From contig NZ_CP061296.1 of assembly GCF_018687555.1 (NCBI RefSeq), positions 620,001 to 684,000 of the forward strand: a DNA stretch of 64,000 nucleotides. Reading direction: 5' to 3'. How positions within the stretch are numbered: the first letter of the stretch is position 1; every line of letters begins with the position of its first letter. This document shows, one piece after another, positions 37,461-45,781 of this stretch. This DNA comes from Polynucleobacter sp. MWH-P3-07-1. Its GTDB lineage: Bacteria; Pseudomonadota; Gammaproteobacteria; Burkholderiales; Burkholderiaceae. The position numbers and the translations under genes were made by a program. The notes beneath the pieces were generated by a model. It did no database searches. It had not been told where the DNA came from and worked only from the letters and a program-made list of their open reading frames with translations.

Positions 37461-38720
37461 TTAGGCTTGTTTGGCGAGATCGGCGCTCTGCAGTTGCAGC
37501 TCAACCTTCTCCATCACTTGAGCAACGCTAATAGATTGCATGCAGACGTTATTTTGACAAGGGGTCTTGCGATGGTTAGCCGCACTGACGCAGGGTGAGC
37601 AAGCTAAGTTGGCTGTAATGGAGATGGAGTTTCCTAGGGAGCCATACAAAGCAGGGGTTTCAGGGCCAAACAAGACAATCGTTCTCAATGGTGTGACTGC
37701 AGAAAAGTGGCCTGGACCAGAATCGTTCGTTACCATCACATCCGATAGGGTGTAGAGAGCGGGCAGCTCCGAGAAGCTGACTTGTCCTGCAAAGTTCAAT
37801 GCATGCGCAACATTGGCAACAGAACGTACAGTTTCCACATAGGCGATTTCAGCCGGGGAACCAGTAATCAGAATCACATCATTGGGATAGCGTTGAGCGA
37901 TCCGCTGGATCAATTCTGAGAAACGTGCCTGAGCCCAGCGACGCTGTGGCAGCAAATCACTCGCATTAGGATTGATCAGAATCAGTCGTTGTTTACCATG
38001 AACAAAAGGAATACCAGCATCGCGTGCGAGCTTCTCAATTCGTTCAATGACTGTATATTTAACTTCAGGATCGATGATGGCCTGAGCAAGCTGTACTTCA
38101 GAATCGGCAATATGAATCTTGCTATAAGGAACTTCAATTTCTTTAGCAAAAGCCGCATGAATCAGCGATAGAAAATTCTTAGTAATATGAATGTGCGGGT
38201 TGTAATGCACTTTGCGGGTCAACATCGTGCCACGCCATAGACCTTCGCCATGGAAAATGTGATAACCGACTCGGTGCCGAGCACCACACAGGCCTGTTAA
38301 CAGGGCGGTAAAGCGGGAGAAGAGTTCGAGATCAATGACGGTATCAATTTTGTGACAGCGGGCGATCCATAGAAAACGCAGCGTGTCCTTAATCAACCCA
38401 CCCAGACTAGAGGAGTCAATCGTAAAGATATTTTCAGGCTTGACTGTATTGAGAAGGGATAAGCTGGCGCGGTTACTCTTAAAGATCAAGAAAAATAATT
38501 CTGCTCCACGAGCTTGCGCATTACGCATCGCTGGATCAACCAAAATGGCACTACCCATTTCTGATAATTCAATAAAGAGTAATTTTTTTGGAGCATCAAG
38601 CTTTGGTAAGAAGATGCTTTTAATGCGATCTACTAATGCGATGAAGGGGCTGACTATGGCGCATAAAGGAACCCCGACCCAATGGTCGATGGCACGCATG
38701 GTATTGACGCTAATACTCAT
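37461..38720 (-). CDS. Glycosyltransferase family 9 (heptosyltransferase-like)
   Basis: This 419-residue protein has the ADP-heptose:LPS heptosyltransferase fold. The C-terminal domain shows PNASDLLPQRRWAQARFSELIQRIA, the ITGSP segment and VMVTNDSGPGHFSAV, which bind the nucleotide sugar. An N-terminal extension of about 40 residues (ending IKSIFLPKLD) contains a hydrophobic stretch and may attach the protein to the membrane. C-terminal cysteines (LACSPCVSAANHRKTPCQNNVCM) resemble a metal site. It lies in a membrane-glycan gene run; the acceptor is unknown. Confidence 0.88.
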   Translation of the reverse strand: MSISVNTMRAIDHWVGVPLCAIVSPFIALVDRIKSIFLPKLDAPKKLLFIELSEMGSAILVDPAMRNAQARGAELFFLIFKSNRASLSLLNTVKPENIFTIDSSSLGGLIKDTLRFLWIARCHKIDTVIDLELFSRFTALLTGLCGARHRVGYHIFHGEGLWRGTMLTRKVHYNPHIHITKNFLSLIHAAFAKEIEVPYSKIHIADSEVQLAQAIIDPEVKYTVIERIEKLARDAGIPFVHGKQRLILINPNASDLLPQRRWAQARFSELIQRIAQRYPNDVILITGSPAEIAYVETVRSVANVAHALNFAGQVSFSELPALYTLSDVMVTNDSGPGHFSAVTPLRTIVLFGPETPALYGSLGNSISITANLACSPCVSAANHRKTPCQNNVCMQSISVAQVMEKVELQLQSADLAKQA

Positions 38721-38729
38721 AATAGGGCT

Positions 38730-39782
38730 CTAGAGAGAAGACTTTCGTTTGAATAGAATAAATGCACCAGGTAGCACGCACAAAACTGTGAGTGCGCCAT
38801 AGCTAATTGAGGCGAGTACGGTGATCGATGGGTTAACTGCCCAAAGGGTCAGAACGGAAGAGAGGGTAGCCTCCCTTAGTCCCCAACCAGAAATGCTGAT
38901 GGGTAGCATTAGCAATAAGCTGAGTGCTGGCAAGCCGATCATCAAGCCGGCTAGCGGTGCTGAAGCGCCGTATGCTTTAAGACAAAAACCGAGCGCCAAG
39001 ATGGTAAAGAAATGAATGCTCATGGCGACAAGCGCTTGCACAACATTGATGGGCCAAGCAAAAGCAAAACGAATGCCAGGAAGGGCATCGCCCATATTCA
39101 ATTTCACGAGAAACTTTTGTAAAAGACTGCGCGATGGCGCCCAGGCCAAAATACAGGCAACCAATAAGCCTGAGGCGAGCATGATGGCCATCAGGACATA
39201 GCCCAAGGTGGTTCCCCAGCTAGCTAGCGTTGCGCCACCCATGATTAAGCCTAGAGCCCCCAGTAAATTATTGCCAGCAAGGCCTAAGAGTCTATCGACA
39301 AAGACCATCGCAAAGCTCAAGCGCAATTTGGGTTTAGCGTGCTCCAAGTCCACTGCATGGTGCAGCTCTTCGTCTAAGACTTTCTGCTCAGTAAAGTGGC
39401 CTTGAGCGTCTAGATGACTTGCTGTAATGGCTCTGTAGCTATCTCCACCTAAGGTGCTAGGCAAGCCTTGATTGATCAGTCCGCCTGCAAAATAGAGCGC
39501 AACATAATCTTTGAGGCTGGCTCTAAAGCCTGAGCGTTTCATTAAGAGACCCCAGCGCAAACCACCGGAAATAAAAGCCAATACGATAGCTATTCCTGCT
39601 GCTACAAACCATAAAGGCTGCATTTGAATCTCGGAATGAATCAAGGCATCCCAGTCAATTCCGCTAGTCGCCTTCCAAAGTAAGGCGACCGAAAGCAAAA
39701 TCCGGATGGTGGGCCAGGCTTTCTTCAGCAGGGATTTCCACCCAGCAGGAGGATTGGGGGTGGCCACAGATTGAGGATTCAT
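38730..39782 (-). CDS. Flippase-like membrane protein (lysylphosphatidylglycerol synthase TM/UPF0104 family)
   Basis: The protein has about eight membrane segments over 350 residues, with the N-terminal TIRILLSVALLWKATSG, the GGLINQGLPSTLGGDSYRA loop and the C-terminal ISISGWGLREATLSSVL loop that define the family. Such proteins are thought to flip or transfer lipid-linked groups. The position between GT39 and GT9 genes suggests transport of a lipid-linked sugar. The loop GDSYRAI, then ASHLDAQGHFTEQKVLDEELHHAV is unusually long and polar. Confidence 0.87.
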   Translation of the reverse strand: MNPQSVATPNPPAGWKSLLKKAWPTIRILLSVALLWKATSGIDWDALIHSEIQMQPLWFVAAGIAIVLAFISGGLRWGLLMKRSGFRASLKDYVALYFAGGLINQGLPSTLGGDSYRAITASHLDAQGHFTEQKVLDEELHHAVDLEHAKPKLRLSFAMVFVDRLLGLAGNNLLGALGLIMGGATLASWGTTLGYVLMAIMLASGLLVACILAWAPSRSLLQKFLVKLNMGDALPGIRFAFAWPINVVQALVAMSIHFFTILALGFCLKAYGASAPLAGLMIGLPALSLLLMLPISISGWGLREATLSSVLTLWAVNPSITVLASISYGALTVLCVLPGAFILFKRKSSL

Positions 39783-39830
39783 AGGCCTAAGGATAATGCT
39801 TTAGACAGCTTAACCCTTGAATTTAAAGAA

Positions 39831-41354
39831 TTACTGCCTTAAACCCGTTTTCTGCCAATTAGTACATAGGCTAAATTCAAAACTGGATAAATGTTGGCCA
39901 AATCGCTCAATGGCAATCTGATCCAAGGGCTTGCATTCCGCAAAGGCAAATTGTTCGCCTGCCGGGCCGCTGATGGGTTTATCCCTGGTTGGCTGATGAA
40001 ATGACATACCAGTCCAGTTCACTAATAGAACCGAGCTACCCAGTGGCAGTTGCCCAAACCAAAGATCAAACTGATCTTGACGTTGATCGAGGATGAATAC
40101 AGGTAGGGGATGGGCATACCAAGCAATGCGGCTACCTAAGGTCCAATTCTGAACGGCAATGCCTTGAACTTGATTGGCTTTAGCCAGCTCCGTTGCTTTT
40201 TGACCGGCTAATTTCCAGCCATAAAGGTCAGCAATCGGATTGCTCTTAATCGCAGCCGTATTGATGCCGCCTGATAGGACATAAGCAAAGCCCAGCAGGC
40301 ATAGTGTGATCTGAAATATCCATAGCAGCTTAATCCAGAAACGGTGCCGCATGGACCAGGCTTTTGCTAAACCAATGCCGGCAAAAGGCGCCAGACAAAA
40401 CCATGCGGGGCTGGTCCAGTGCGGTAAGCCCCCGCCACCAGAGAGCGCGGCAAAAATCCCAAAAGGAATGACAAAGAAGCCCAAGAGCGCCAGTATTGAG
40501 CGACGACCAGTATGTAAACAATTTTTACAAAATAAAAAAGTCCCGATGATGATGAGAGGACCAAAGCAGAGCACCTGCAGACCTAAGAATGCTGCAACCC
40601 GGCGCCAAGCCCATGAAGATCCCCCACCATGAGCGATTTGGTATCTGAAAGAAATCCAGTCATGGCTTCCATTCCAATAGATCACTGGGCTGATGAGGAT
40701 TAGAGCAAAGACTGCGGCGAACCAAAACCCGCGCTGACCAATCCACGTTTTTCTGGGATGAACCAGAAAGACGATCAATAAAGCCAAGGCAGTGAAGCAG
40801 GCTGTGTATTTGCTAAGTCCTGCTAATCCCAAGAGGATGCCCAACACTATCCAATCCCCAGTGCTGAAAGTGTCCTTACGGATCCAGCGTAAGGCCATCA
40901 ACATAATGCCAAGACTCAAGGGAATTAATAAAGTATCGGGCAGTAAGCCAATCGCTAAAACATGGGGCAGTGGTGCAGCGATGACGCAGAGCACTGCCAT
41001 CAAGCCGCAGGAATTGGCAGAGGGTAATGCGCTAGTGAGAAAGCCAGCATTGCGACCTTGGATGAGACGGTGAAGCTCTTTGCTGACTAAAAAAACACCG
41101 TAGCAAGATAGCACCCACAACAACTCTGGTACCAAGCGAATGATTCCTTCATTCGCGCTGAGGCTAATTAAGGGCCACTGAATCCAACCAACCAAGGGAG
41201 GGTGATCAAAATAGCTCAGCGCTAGGTGTCGCGCATACAGGGCGTAATGCGCTTCATCAACTGAAAATTCAATCGCAAATCCCAAGCCAAAGTGAACTAG
41301 TGCAGCAATCAAGATGCTGATGATGACCCAGACAGTAGGGGGGTATTGACGCAT
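39831..41354 (-). CDS. Glycosyltransferase family 39 (ArnT/PMT-like)
   Basis: This 507-residue membrane protein has about ten to twelve membrane segments. The first periplasmic loop carries the family motif (FSVDEAHYALYARHLALSYFDHPPLVGWIQWPL), including the Asp-Glu pair that is catalytic in ArnT. It should move a sugar from a polyprenyl-phosphate donor to lipid A or another envelope acceptor. It is the first gene of the minus-strand run with flippase, GT9 and PAP2 genes. Its start overlaps the possible upstream start of the divergent DUF3047 gene. Confidence 0.9.
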   Translation of the reverse strand: MRQYPPTVWVIISILIAALVHFGLGFAIEFSVDEAHYALYARHLALSYFDHPPLVGWIQWPLISLSANEGIIRLVPELLWVLSCYGVFLVSKELHRLIQGRNAGFLTSALPSANSCGLMAVLCVIAAPLPHVLAIGLLPDTLLIPLSLGIMLMALRWIRKDTFSTGDWIVLGILLGLAGLSKYTACFTALALLIVFLVHPRKTWIGQRGFWFAAVFALILISPVIYWNGSHDWISFRYQIAHGGGSSWAWRRVAAFLGLQVLCFGPLIIIGTFLFCKNCLHTGRRSILALLGFFVIPFGIFAALSGGGGLPHWTSPAWFCLAPFAGIGLAKAWSMRHRFWIKLLWIFQITLCLLGFAYVLSGGINTAAIKSNPIADLYGWKLAGQKATELAKANQVQGIAVQNWTLGSRIAWYAHPLPVFILDQRQDQFDLWFGQLPLGSSVLLVNWTGMSFHQPTRDKPISGPAGEQFAFAECKPLDQIAIERFGQHLSSFEFSLCTNWQKTGLRQ

Positions 41355-41424
41355 GAAGTTCGATCCAGATTTAGCTTCATCGATTTTAGACTCACTAGGC
41401 GCAATTTTTGGGACAATTCATCAG

Positions 41425-42204
41425 ATGTTGATCACCCCTACCCTCCGGACTGCTTTTGCGATTGCCTTAGTGCTAATCATTCCTGCTTGCTCTACCGTGA
41501 ATCAGGATTCCTCGAGCTCGTCTCCAGCAGAGGCTTTGCCGCTTCATGAGAACTTACCTCAGTTTTCTAACCAAGGTAGCGGTGGGATTGCAGCATCTGG
41601 CTGGAGCTTTTACCGAATCGCACCGTTTAAAAAGAATACGGTTTATCGCTTAGAGAAATATCAAGGTAGAACCGTTCTGAGTGCGAGTGCAAAAACAGCA
41701 GCCTCGGGATTGGCGGTCAAACTCGTTCCAAGATCAGCTCAAAACTGGTGGTTGCGTTGGGAGTGGAAAGCAACCGAGGCTATTTCGACGGCCGACAATG
41801 CCGATCAACAGAATGACGACGCCCCATTGCGCATCATGGTGGCCTTTGATGGCAATAAATCAACACTCTCTTTAAAAGAAAAAATGAACTTTGAGCTGGC
41901 TAACCTCATTAGCGGTCAAGAAATGCCCTATGCCACTCTGATGTACATTTGGTCAGGCAAGACCCCGGTTGATACCATCCTTGATAATGCCCGCACTTCA
42001 CGGATCAAGATGATCGTGGTGGATTCTGGGCAGGGGCATATTGGGGAATGGCGCTTGCATGAACGCGATTTATCGGCTGATTACCAAAAAGCGTACGGAG
42101 AGGCCCCAGGTAAAATCATTGGCGTAGCTTTACTAACGGATACAGACAATACCCACTCTGAAACTCGCGCCTACTATGGCGACATTGAGTTAATACGCAA
42201 ATAG
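41425..42204 (+). CDS. DUF3047 exported protein
   Basis: The region SGWSFYRIAPFKKNTVYRLEKYQGRTVLSASA, then WWLRWEWKATEAIST, LMYIWSGKTP and IGEWRLHERDLSADYQKAYGE with GVALLTDTDNT, is the DUF3047 pattern. The start at 41425 gives a signal peptide ending in LVLIIPAC, so a lipoprotein or periplasmic protein is likely. A longer frame begins at 41353, overlapping the divergent GT39 start. The function of this family is unknown; it is common in gammaproteobacteria and betaproteobacteria. Confidence 0.87.
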   Translation: MLITPTLRTAFAIALVLIIPACSTVNQDSSSSSPAEALPLHENLPQFSNQGSGGIAASGWSFYRIAPFKKNTVYRLEKYQGRTVLSASAKTAASGLAVKLVPRSAQNWWLRWEWKATEAISTADNADQQNDDAPLRIMVAFDGNKSTLSLKEKMNFELANLISGQEMPYATLMYIWSGKTPVDTILDNARTSRIKMIVVDSGQGHIGEWRLHERDLSADYQKAYGEAPGKIIGVALLTDTDNTHSETRAYYGDIELIRK

Positions 42205-42272
42205 TGCGCAAGGATTAAGATATCCCCAATAAACTAGTTTGCTCACTCGAGCAAGACCCTCAGGAGAGTATT

Positions 42273-43361
42273 TTGGCAGTTACAGTAGAAAACGTGCAGA
42301 CAGTATTAAGCAGCATCATGAATCCAGATACTCAAAGCGATTTAATGGCTTGCGCCTCCATTAAAAACCTGAGTGTCAGCGATAACAATATCCATGTTGA
42401 TGTAGTGCTGGGTTATCCCGCTAAAAGTCAGTTTCAAGCGATCAAGGATTTGGTAGTTTCGCAATTAAAAAAGATTGCGGACGTAAAAAACATTGAGGTA
42501 AATGTCAGTAGCGATATCGTTGCCCACACGGTTCAGCGCGGCGTCAAATTATTACCTGGCGTGAAAAATATCATTGCAGTCGCTAGCGGTAAAGGCGGTG
42601 TTGGGAAATCCACAACAGCAGTCAATTTGGCCTTAGCCCTCTCTGCTGAGGGTGCCAGCGTTGGAATTTTGGATGCAGACATCTATGGCCCAAGTCTGCC
42701 CATGATGCTCGGCATTAGCGGGCGACCAGAAAGCAAAGCAGAAAATACTATCGAGCCCATGGCAGGTCACGGCTTGCAAGCCAGTTCTATTGGTTTTTTA
42801 ATTAATGAAGATAGTCCGATGGTATGGCGTGGCCCGATGGTCACTTCTGCCCTTGAACAATTACTGCGTCAAACCCGTTGGCGCGACCTAGATTATTTAA
42901 TTGTGGACATGCCACCGGGTACGGGGGATATTCAGTTAACGCTCAGTCAAAAAGTGCCTGTCACAGGCGCTGTGATTGTGACGACCCCTCAGGACATTGC
43001 CTTATTGGATGCGCGCAAGGGCCTCAAAATGTTTGAGAAGGTTGGTGTGCCGATTATTGGCATTGTGGAAAACATGAGCACCTACATTTGCCCAAGCTGT
43101 GGACATGAAGAGCATGTCTTTGGTTCGGGTGGTGGACAAAAAATGTGCAGTGATTACGGAGCTGATTTTCTTGGATCCTTACCCTTGAACATCTCGATTC
43201 GTGAGCAATCGGATGCGGGTCGCCCAACCGTCGTTGCTGAGCCAGATGGCCCAATCAGTATGGTCTATCAGCAGATCGCCCGACAAATTGCGATTCGTAT
43301 TGCAGGACTCGCTAAGGATATGAGCAGTAAGTTTCCGAATATCGTGATCCAGAATACTTAA
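42273..43361 (+). CDS. apbC: Mrp/ApbC iron-sulfur cluster carrier
   Basis: This P-loop ATPase of 362 residues carries and delivers [4Fe-4S] clusters to apo-enzymes. An N-terminal DUF59/MIP18 domain precedes the P-loop GKGGVGKSTTAVNL at about residues 106-120. The MPPGTGD motif follows, and the cluster-binding CPSC lies at about residue 271 (YICPSCGHEEH). The start is TTG 42273 with GGAGAG eight bases upstream. It is read alone and converges with the ABC transporter genes. Confidence 0.94.
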   Translation: MAVTVENVQTVLSSIMNPDTQSDLMACASIKNLSVSDNNIHVDVVLGYPAKSQFQAIKDLVVSQLKKIADVKNIEVNVSSDIVAHTVQRGVKLLPGVKNIIAVASGKGGVGKSTTAVNLALALSAEGASVGILDADIYGPSLPMMLGISGRPESKAENTIEPMAGHGLQASSIGFLINEDSPMVWRGPMVTSALEQLLRQTRWRDLDYLIVDMPPGTGDIQLTLSQKVPVTGAVIVTTPQDIALLDARKGLKMFEKVGVPIIGIVENMSTYICPSCGHEEHVFGSGGGQKMCSDYGADFLGSLPLNISIREQSDAGRPTVVAEPDGPISMVYQQIARQIAIRIAGLAKDMSSKFPNIVIQNT

Positions 43362-43371
43362 GATGAAGATC

Positions 43372-44097
43372 TCAAGTGCGCACTAGCTCTTGAGATAAAA
43401 AGCGTTCTGCGGCTGGTGTTTTGGGATTAAGGAAAAACTCGGCAGTTTTTCCAATTTCTTGGATTTGACCTTCAGCAATAAAAACAACCTGTCCTGCCAG
43501 TCTTTTCACTTGGGCGAGTTGGTGAGAAGAAAAAATGACCTGAAGAGCATCTTGCTGATATTCCTGCATCATCATCTCCACTTGCTCAGTAGCATGAGGA
43601 TCGAGATTGGCTGTAGGCTCATCTAGCAATATCAGACTGGGCGACTGTAAAAGTGCGCGAGCCAAACAGAGCCTCTGCCTTTCACCTGCAGATAATTTTT
43701 GGGCTGGCGTATCAGCCAAGTGCTGCAGTCCTGCACGCCCCAGAGCTTGTTCGATATCAGCATCCGAGATCTTGGAATCAGTATCTCGAACCAAGGCCAG
43801 ATTAGTTCTCGCAGATGCCTTAATCATGGCGGTGTGATGCAAGACTAAAGCTTTGCTCAGAGCGGAGTCAGAAAAGCGCAGGCTCCCGCTATCAGGTGCG
43901 ATCAAACCATGCAGTAGTTTTAGCAGGGTGGTCTTGCCTGCGCCATTTGGACCAATCACGGCAGTCATCTGATCAAGATGAAGGATGGCATGTGGAATAT
44001 TGAGGATGACTTTATCTCGATCTTTGACCAGAATATGATCAAACTCAACCCACTGCTGCGTATGAGTAGATGGATTAAGCATAGCGACGCTCTGCAA
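43372..44097 (-). CDS. ABC transporter ATPase (tungstate/molybdate-type, TupC-like)
   Basis: The ATPase has Walker A GPNGAGKTTLLK, signature LSAGERQRLCLARAL and Walker B LILLDEP. It is 241 residues and overlaps the permease gene upstream by 23 bases. The permease resembles TupB, so tungstate uptake is the likely role. No TupA-type binding protein gene is found nearby. The pair therefore depends on a binding protein encoded elsewhere or is incomplete. Confidence 0.86.
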   Translation of the reverse strand: MQSVAMLNPSTHTQQWVEFDHILVKDRDKVILNIPHAILHLDQMTAVIGPNGAGKTTLLKLLHGLIAPDSGSLRFSDSALSKALVLHHTAMIKASARTNLALVRDTDSKISDADIEQALGRAGLQHLADTPAQKLSAGERQRLCLARALLQSPSLILLDEPTANLDPHATEQVEMMMQEYQQDALQVIFSSHQLAQVKRLAGQVVFIAEGQIQEIGKTAEFFLNPKTPAAERFLSQELVRT

Positions 44098-44770
44098 TTT
44101 GGCGGACCATCAATGTGAGGAGGTTTGCCAATAAGACGACGCCCATCAGCACCATGCCCAGAGCAATAGCTAAAGGCAAATCTCCCTTGCTGGTCTCTAG
44201 TGCAATCGCAGTTGTCATTGTGCGAGTAGCGTGATCGATGTTGCCGCCGACAATCATGACAGCGCCCACCTCTGAAATCGCTCTTGCTAAACCAGCCAAG
44301 ATGACAATAGTGAGGGAGAAGCGGCAGTCCCAGCAAAGCCATTTTAGAGTCGATCGATAAGGTAGTTTCAGTGCCATAAAAGAATCACGATGGGAGCGCC
44401 ACGCATCTTCCAAAATTTGACGACTGAGAGCGGCAATCAGCGGGGTTGTGAGCAGAATCTGTGCCACGATCATGCCAGGCACAGTAAACAGCCACCCTAA
44501 AACACCTAGTGGGCCAGAGCGAGATAGGAGAAGGTAGACTAGGACACCTACGATGACGGTTGGTACCCCCATCAGGGTATTTAACAAGACCACGACGATT
44601 TTTTTACCCTTGAATTCTTCAACTGCAAGAATGGCTCCTAAGGGCAGACCAAGCAGCGCTCCCACCAAAAGGGCGGCCAGACTCACTTGCAGGGAAACCC
44701 ATACGATCCCCATCAGGGCTTGATCCTGGTGGGCGAGAAGGGCGAAAGCCCCTTGAAATGCAGTGAACAT
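44075..44770 (-). CDS. ABC transporter permease, TupB-like
   Basis: This 231-residue permease has about six membrane segments and the EAA-type loop (RSHRDSFMALKLPYRSTLKWL, then GLARAISEVGAVMIVGGN). The GAVMIVGGNI stretch is typical of tungstate permeases (TupB/WtpB). It is read before the ATPase gene, with overlap. A substrate-binding gene would normally precede it, but upstream is a divergent ferredoxin-like gene. Confidence 0.86.
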   Translation of the reverse strand: MFTAFQGAFALLAHQDQALMGIVWVSLQVSLAALLVGALLGLPLGAILAVEEFKGKKIVVVLLNTLMGVPTVIVGVLVYLLLSRSGPLGVLGWLFTVPGMIVAQILLTTPLIAALSRQILEDAWRSHRDSFMALKLPYRSTLKWLCWDCRFSLTIVILAGLARAISEVGAVMIVGGNIDHATRTMTTAIALETSKGDLPLAIALGMVLMGVVLLANLLTLMVRQIAERRYA

Positions 44771-44834
44771 AACTCGATTCTATCAAGGGGGTGGCAAAAT
44801 GGCTTTAATGCGATTGATTCCACAATTCCGGTAA

Positions 44835-45038
44835 ATGGCCCAAATCATTTGTCTATGCAATGAGATCTTGGATCTGGATCTCCGAGACTATCTCGATAGC
44901 CACAGCATCAATTCGATTGATGAGTTGCGAGAGGCTGCCTCCATCTGTAATAAATGCATGCAATGCCAGGAATTGGTTGAGTCAGAAATCTATTCTGCCC
45001 GCATCCGCCGTCAAAATGCAGAGGCTTCCAAAACGTGA
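44835..45038 (+). CDS. Bfd-like [2Fe-2S] ferredoxin
   Basis: This 67-residue protein has the bacterioferritin-associated ferredoxin pattern: CLC near the N-terminus (Cys7, Cys9) and CNKC near residues 38-41, with helix-loop structure between. Bfd proteins reduce bacterioferritin iron for release, or act as small cluster carriers. A third Cys follows in CMQC. The stop overlaps the GTG of the next gene. No bacterioferritin gene is in the window. Confidence 0.88.
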   Translation: MAQIICLCNEILDLDLRDYLDSHSINSIDELREAASICNKCMQCQELVESEIYSARIRRQNAEASKT

Positions 45039-45781
45039 GCTCACCCCAGCGATTTAGCGTACTCAGTATCAATATGCATAAAGGAGTTTCTCCACTGCAC
45101 CGTCACGCGACGGTACATCAATTACGACAGAAAATTCGGATCCAACATCCTGACCTATTATTTCTCCAAGAATTACAGCAAGAGCATCGCACTCGTGCGA
45201 ATCGATATCGCCATTGGCCTGAAAACGAATTAACCCATTTTTTGTCAGAAGATTTTTGGCATGATTGGCATTACGGTAAGAATGCAGAATATGCAAACGG
45301 TCATCATGGCAACGCCATCCTCTCCAAACATCCTTTGCAAAAGGGTAAAAATTACGATATTTCTGCTTACCGCTTTGAGAAGCGCGGCCTATTGCATAGC
45401 GCGATCAAGCTACCCGGGCATCAACAAGCGATTCATTGCTTCTGCGTTCATCTTGCGCTCTTTCAGAAAGGCCGAGAGCGGCAATTGGAGGAAATTATTC
45501 ATTACATCAGTCAACTGACCCATCATGAGCCTACGATCGTGGCGGGAGACTTTAATGATTGGCGCAAAAGGGTCAGCGCGCCAATGCTAGATGCCGGATT
45601 TAGCGAGGTTTTTGAGGTTCTCACTGGATCGCCAGCCAAAACATTCCCGAGCTTTAAGCCCATGTTAGCCATGGATCGAATTTATGTACGCGGTATCAAA
45701 ATTCATTCAGCACAAATCTTGCATGATTGGTTGCGTTTGTCCGATCACTTGGGCATTACCGCTGAATTGGAGTGTTTATGA
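45035..45781 (+). CDS. Endonuclease/exonuclease/phosphatase family protein
   Basis: This 248-residue EEP-fold protein has SINMHKGVSPLH, FLQELQQEH with the metal Glu, the GNAILSKHPL segment, and GDFNDW with the catalytic Asp, ending in LSDHLGI. It could be a nuclease or a lipid phosphatase. In many betaproteobacteria this gene lies before a cardiolipin synthase, so phospholipid chemistry is plausible. The start is GTG 45035, overlapping the Bfd-like gene; the stop overlaps the next gene by four bases. Confidence 0.87.
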   Translation: MSSPQRFSVLSINMHKGVSPLHRHATVHQLRQKIRIQHPDLLFLQELQQEHRTRANRYRHWPENELTHFLSEDFWHDWHYGKNAEYANGHHGNAILSKHPLQKGKNYDISAYRFEKRGLLHSAIKLPGHQQAIHCFCVHLALFQKGRERQLEEIIHYISQLTHHEPTIVAGDFNDWRKRVSAPMLDAGFSEVFEVLTGSPAKTFPSFKPMLAMDRIYVRGIKIHSAQILHDWLRLSDHLGITAELECL

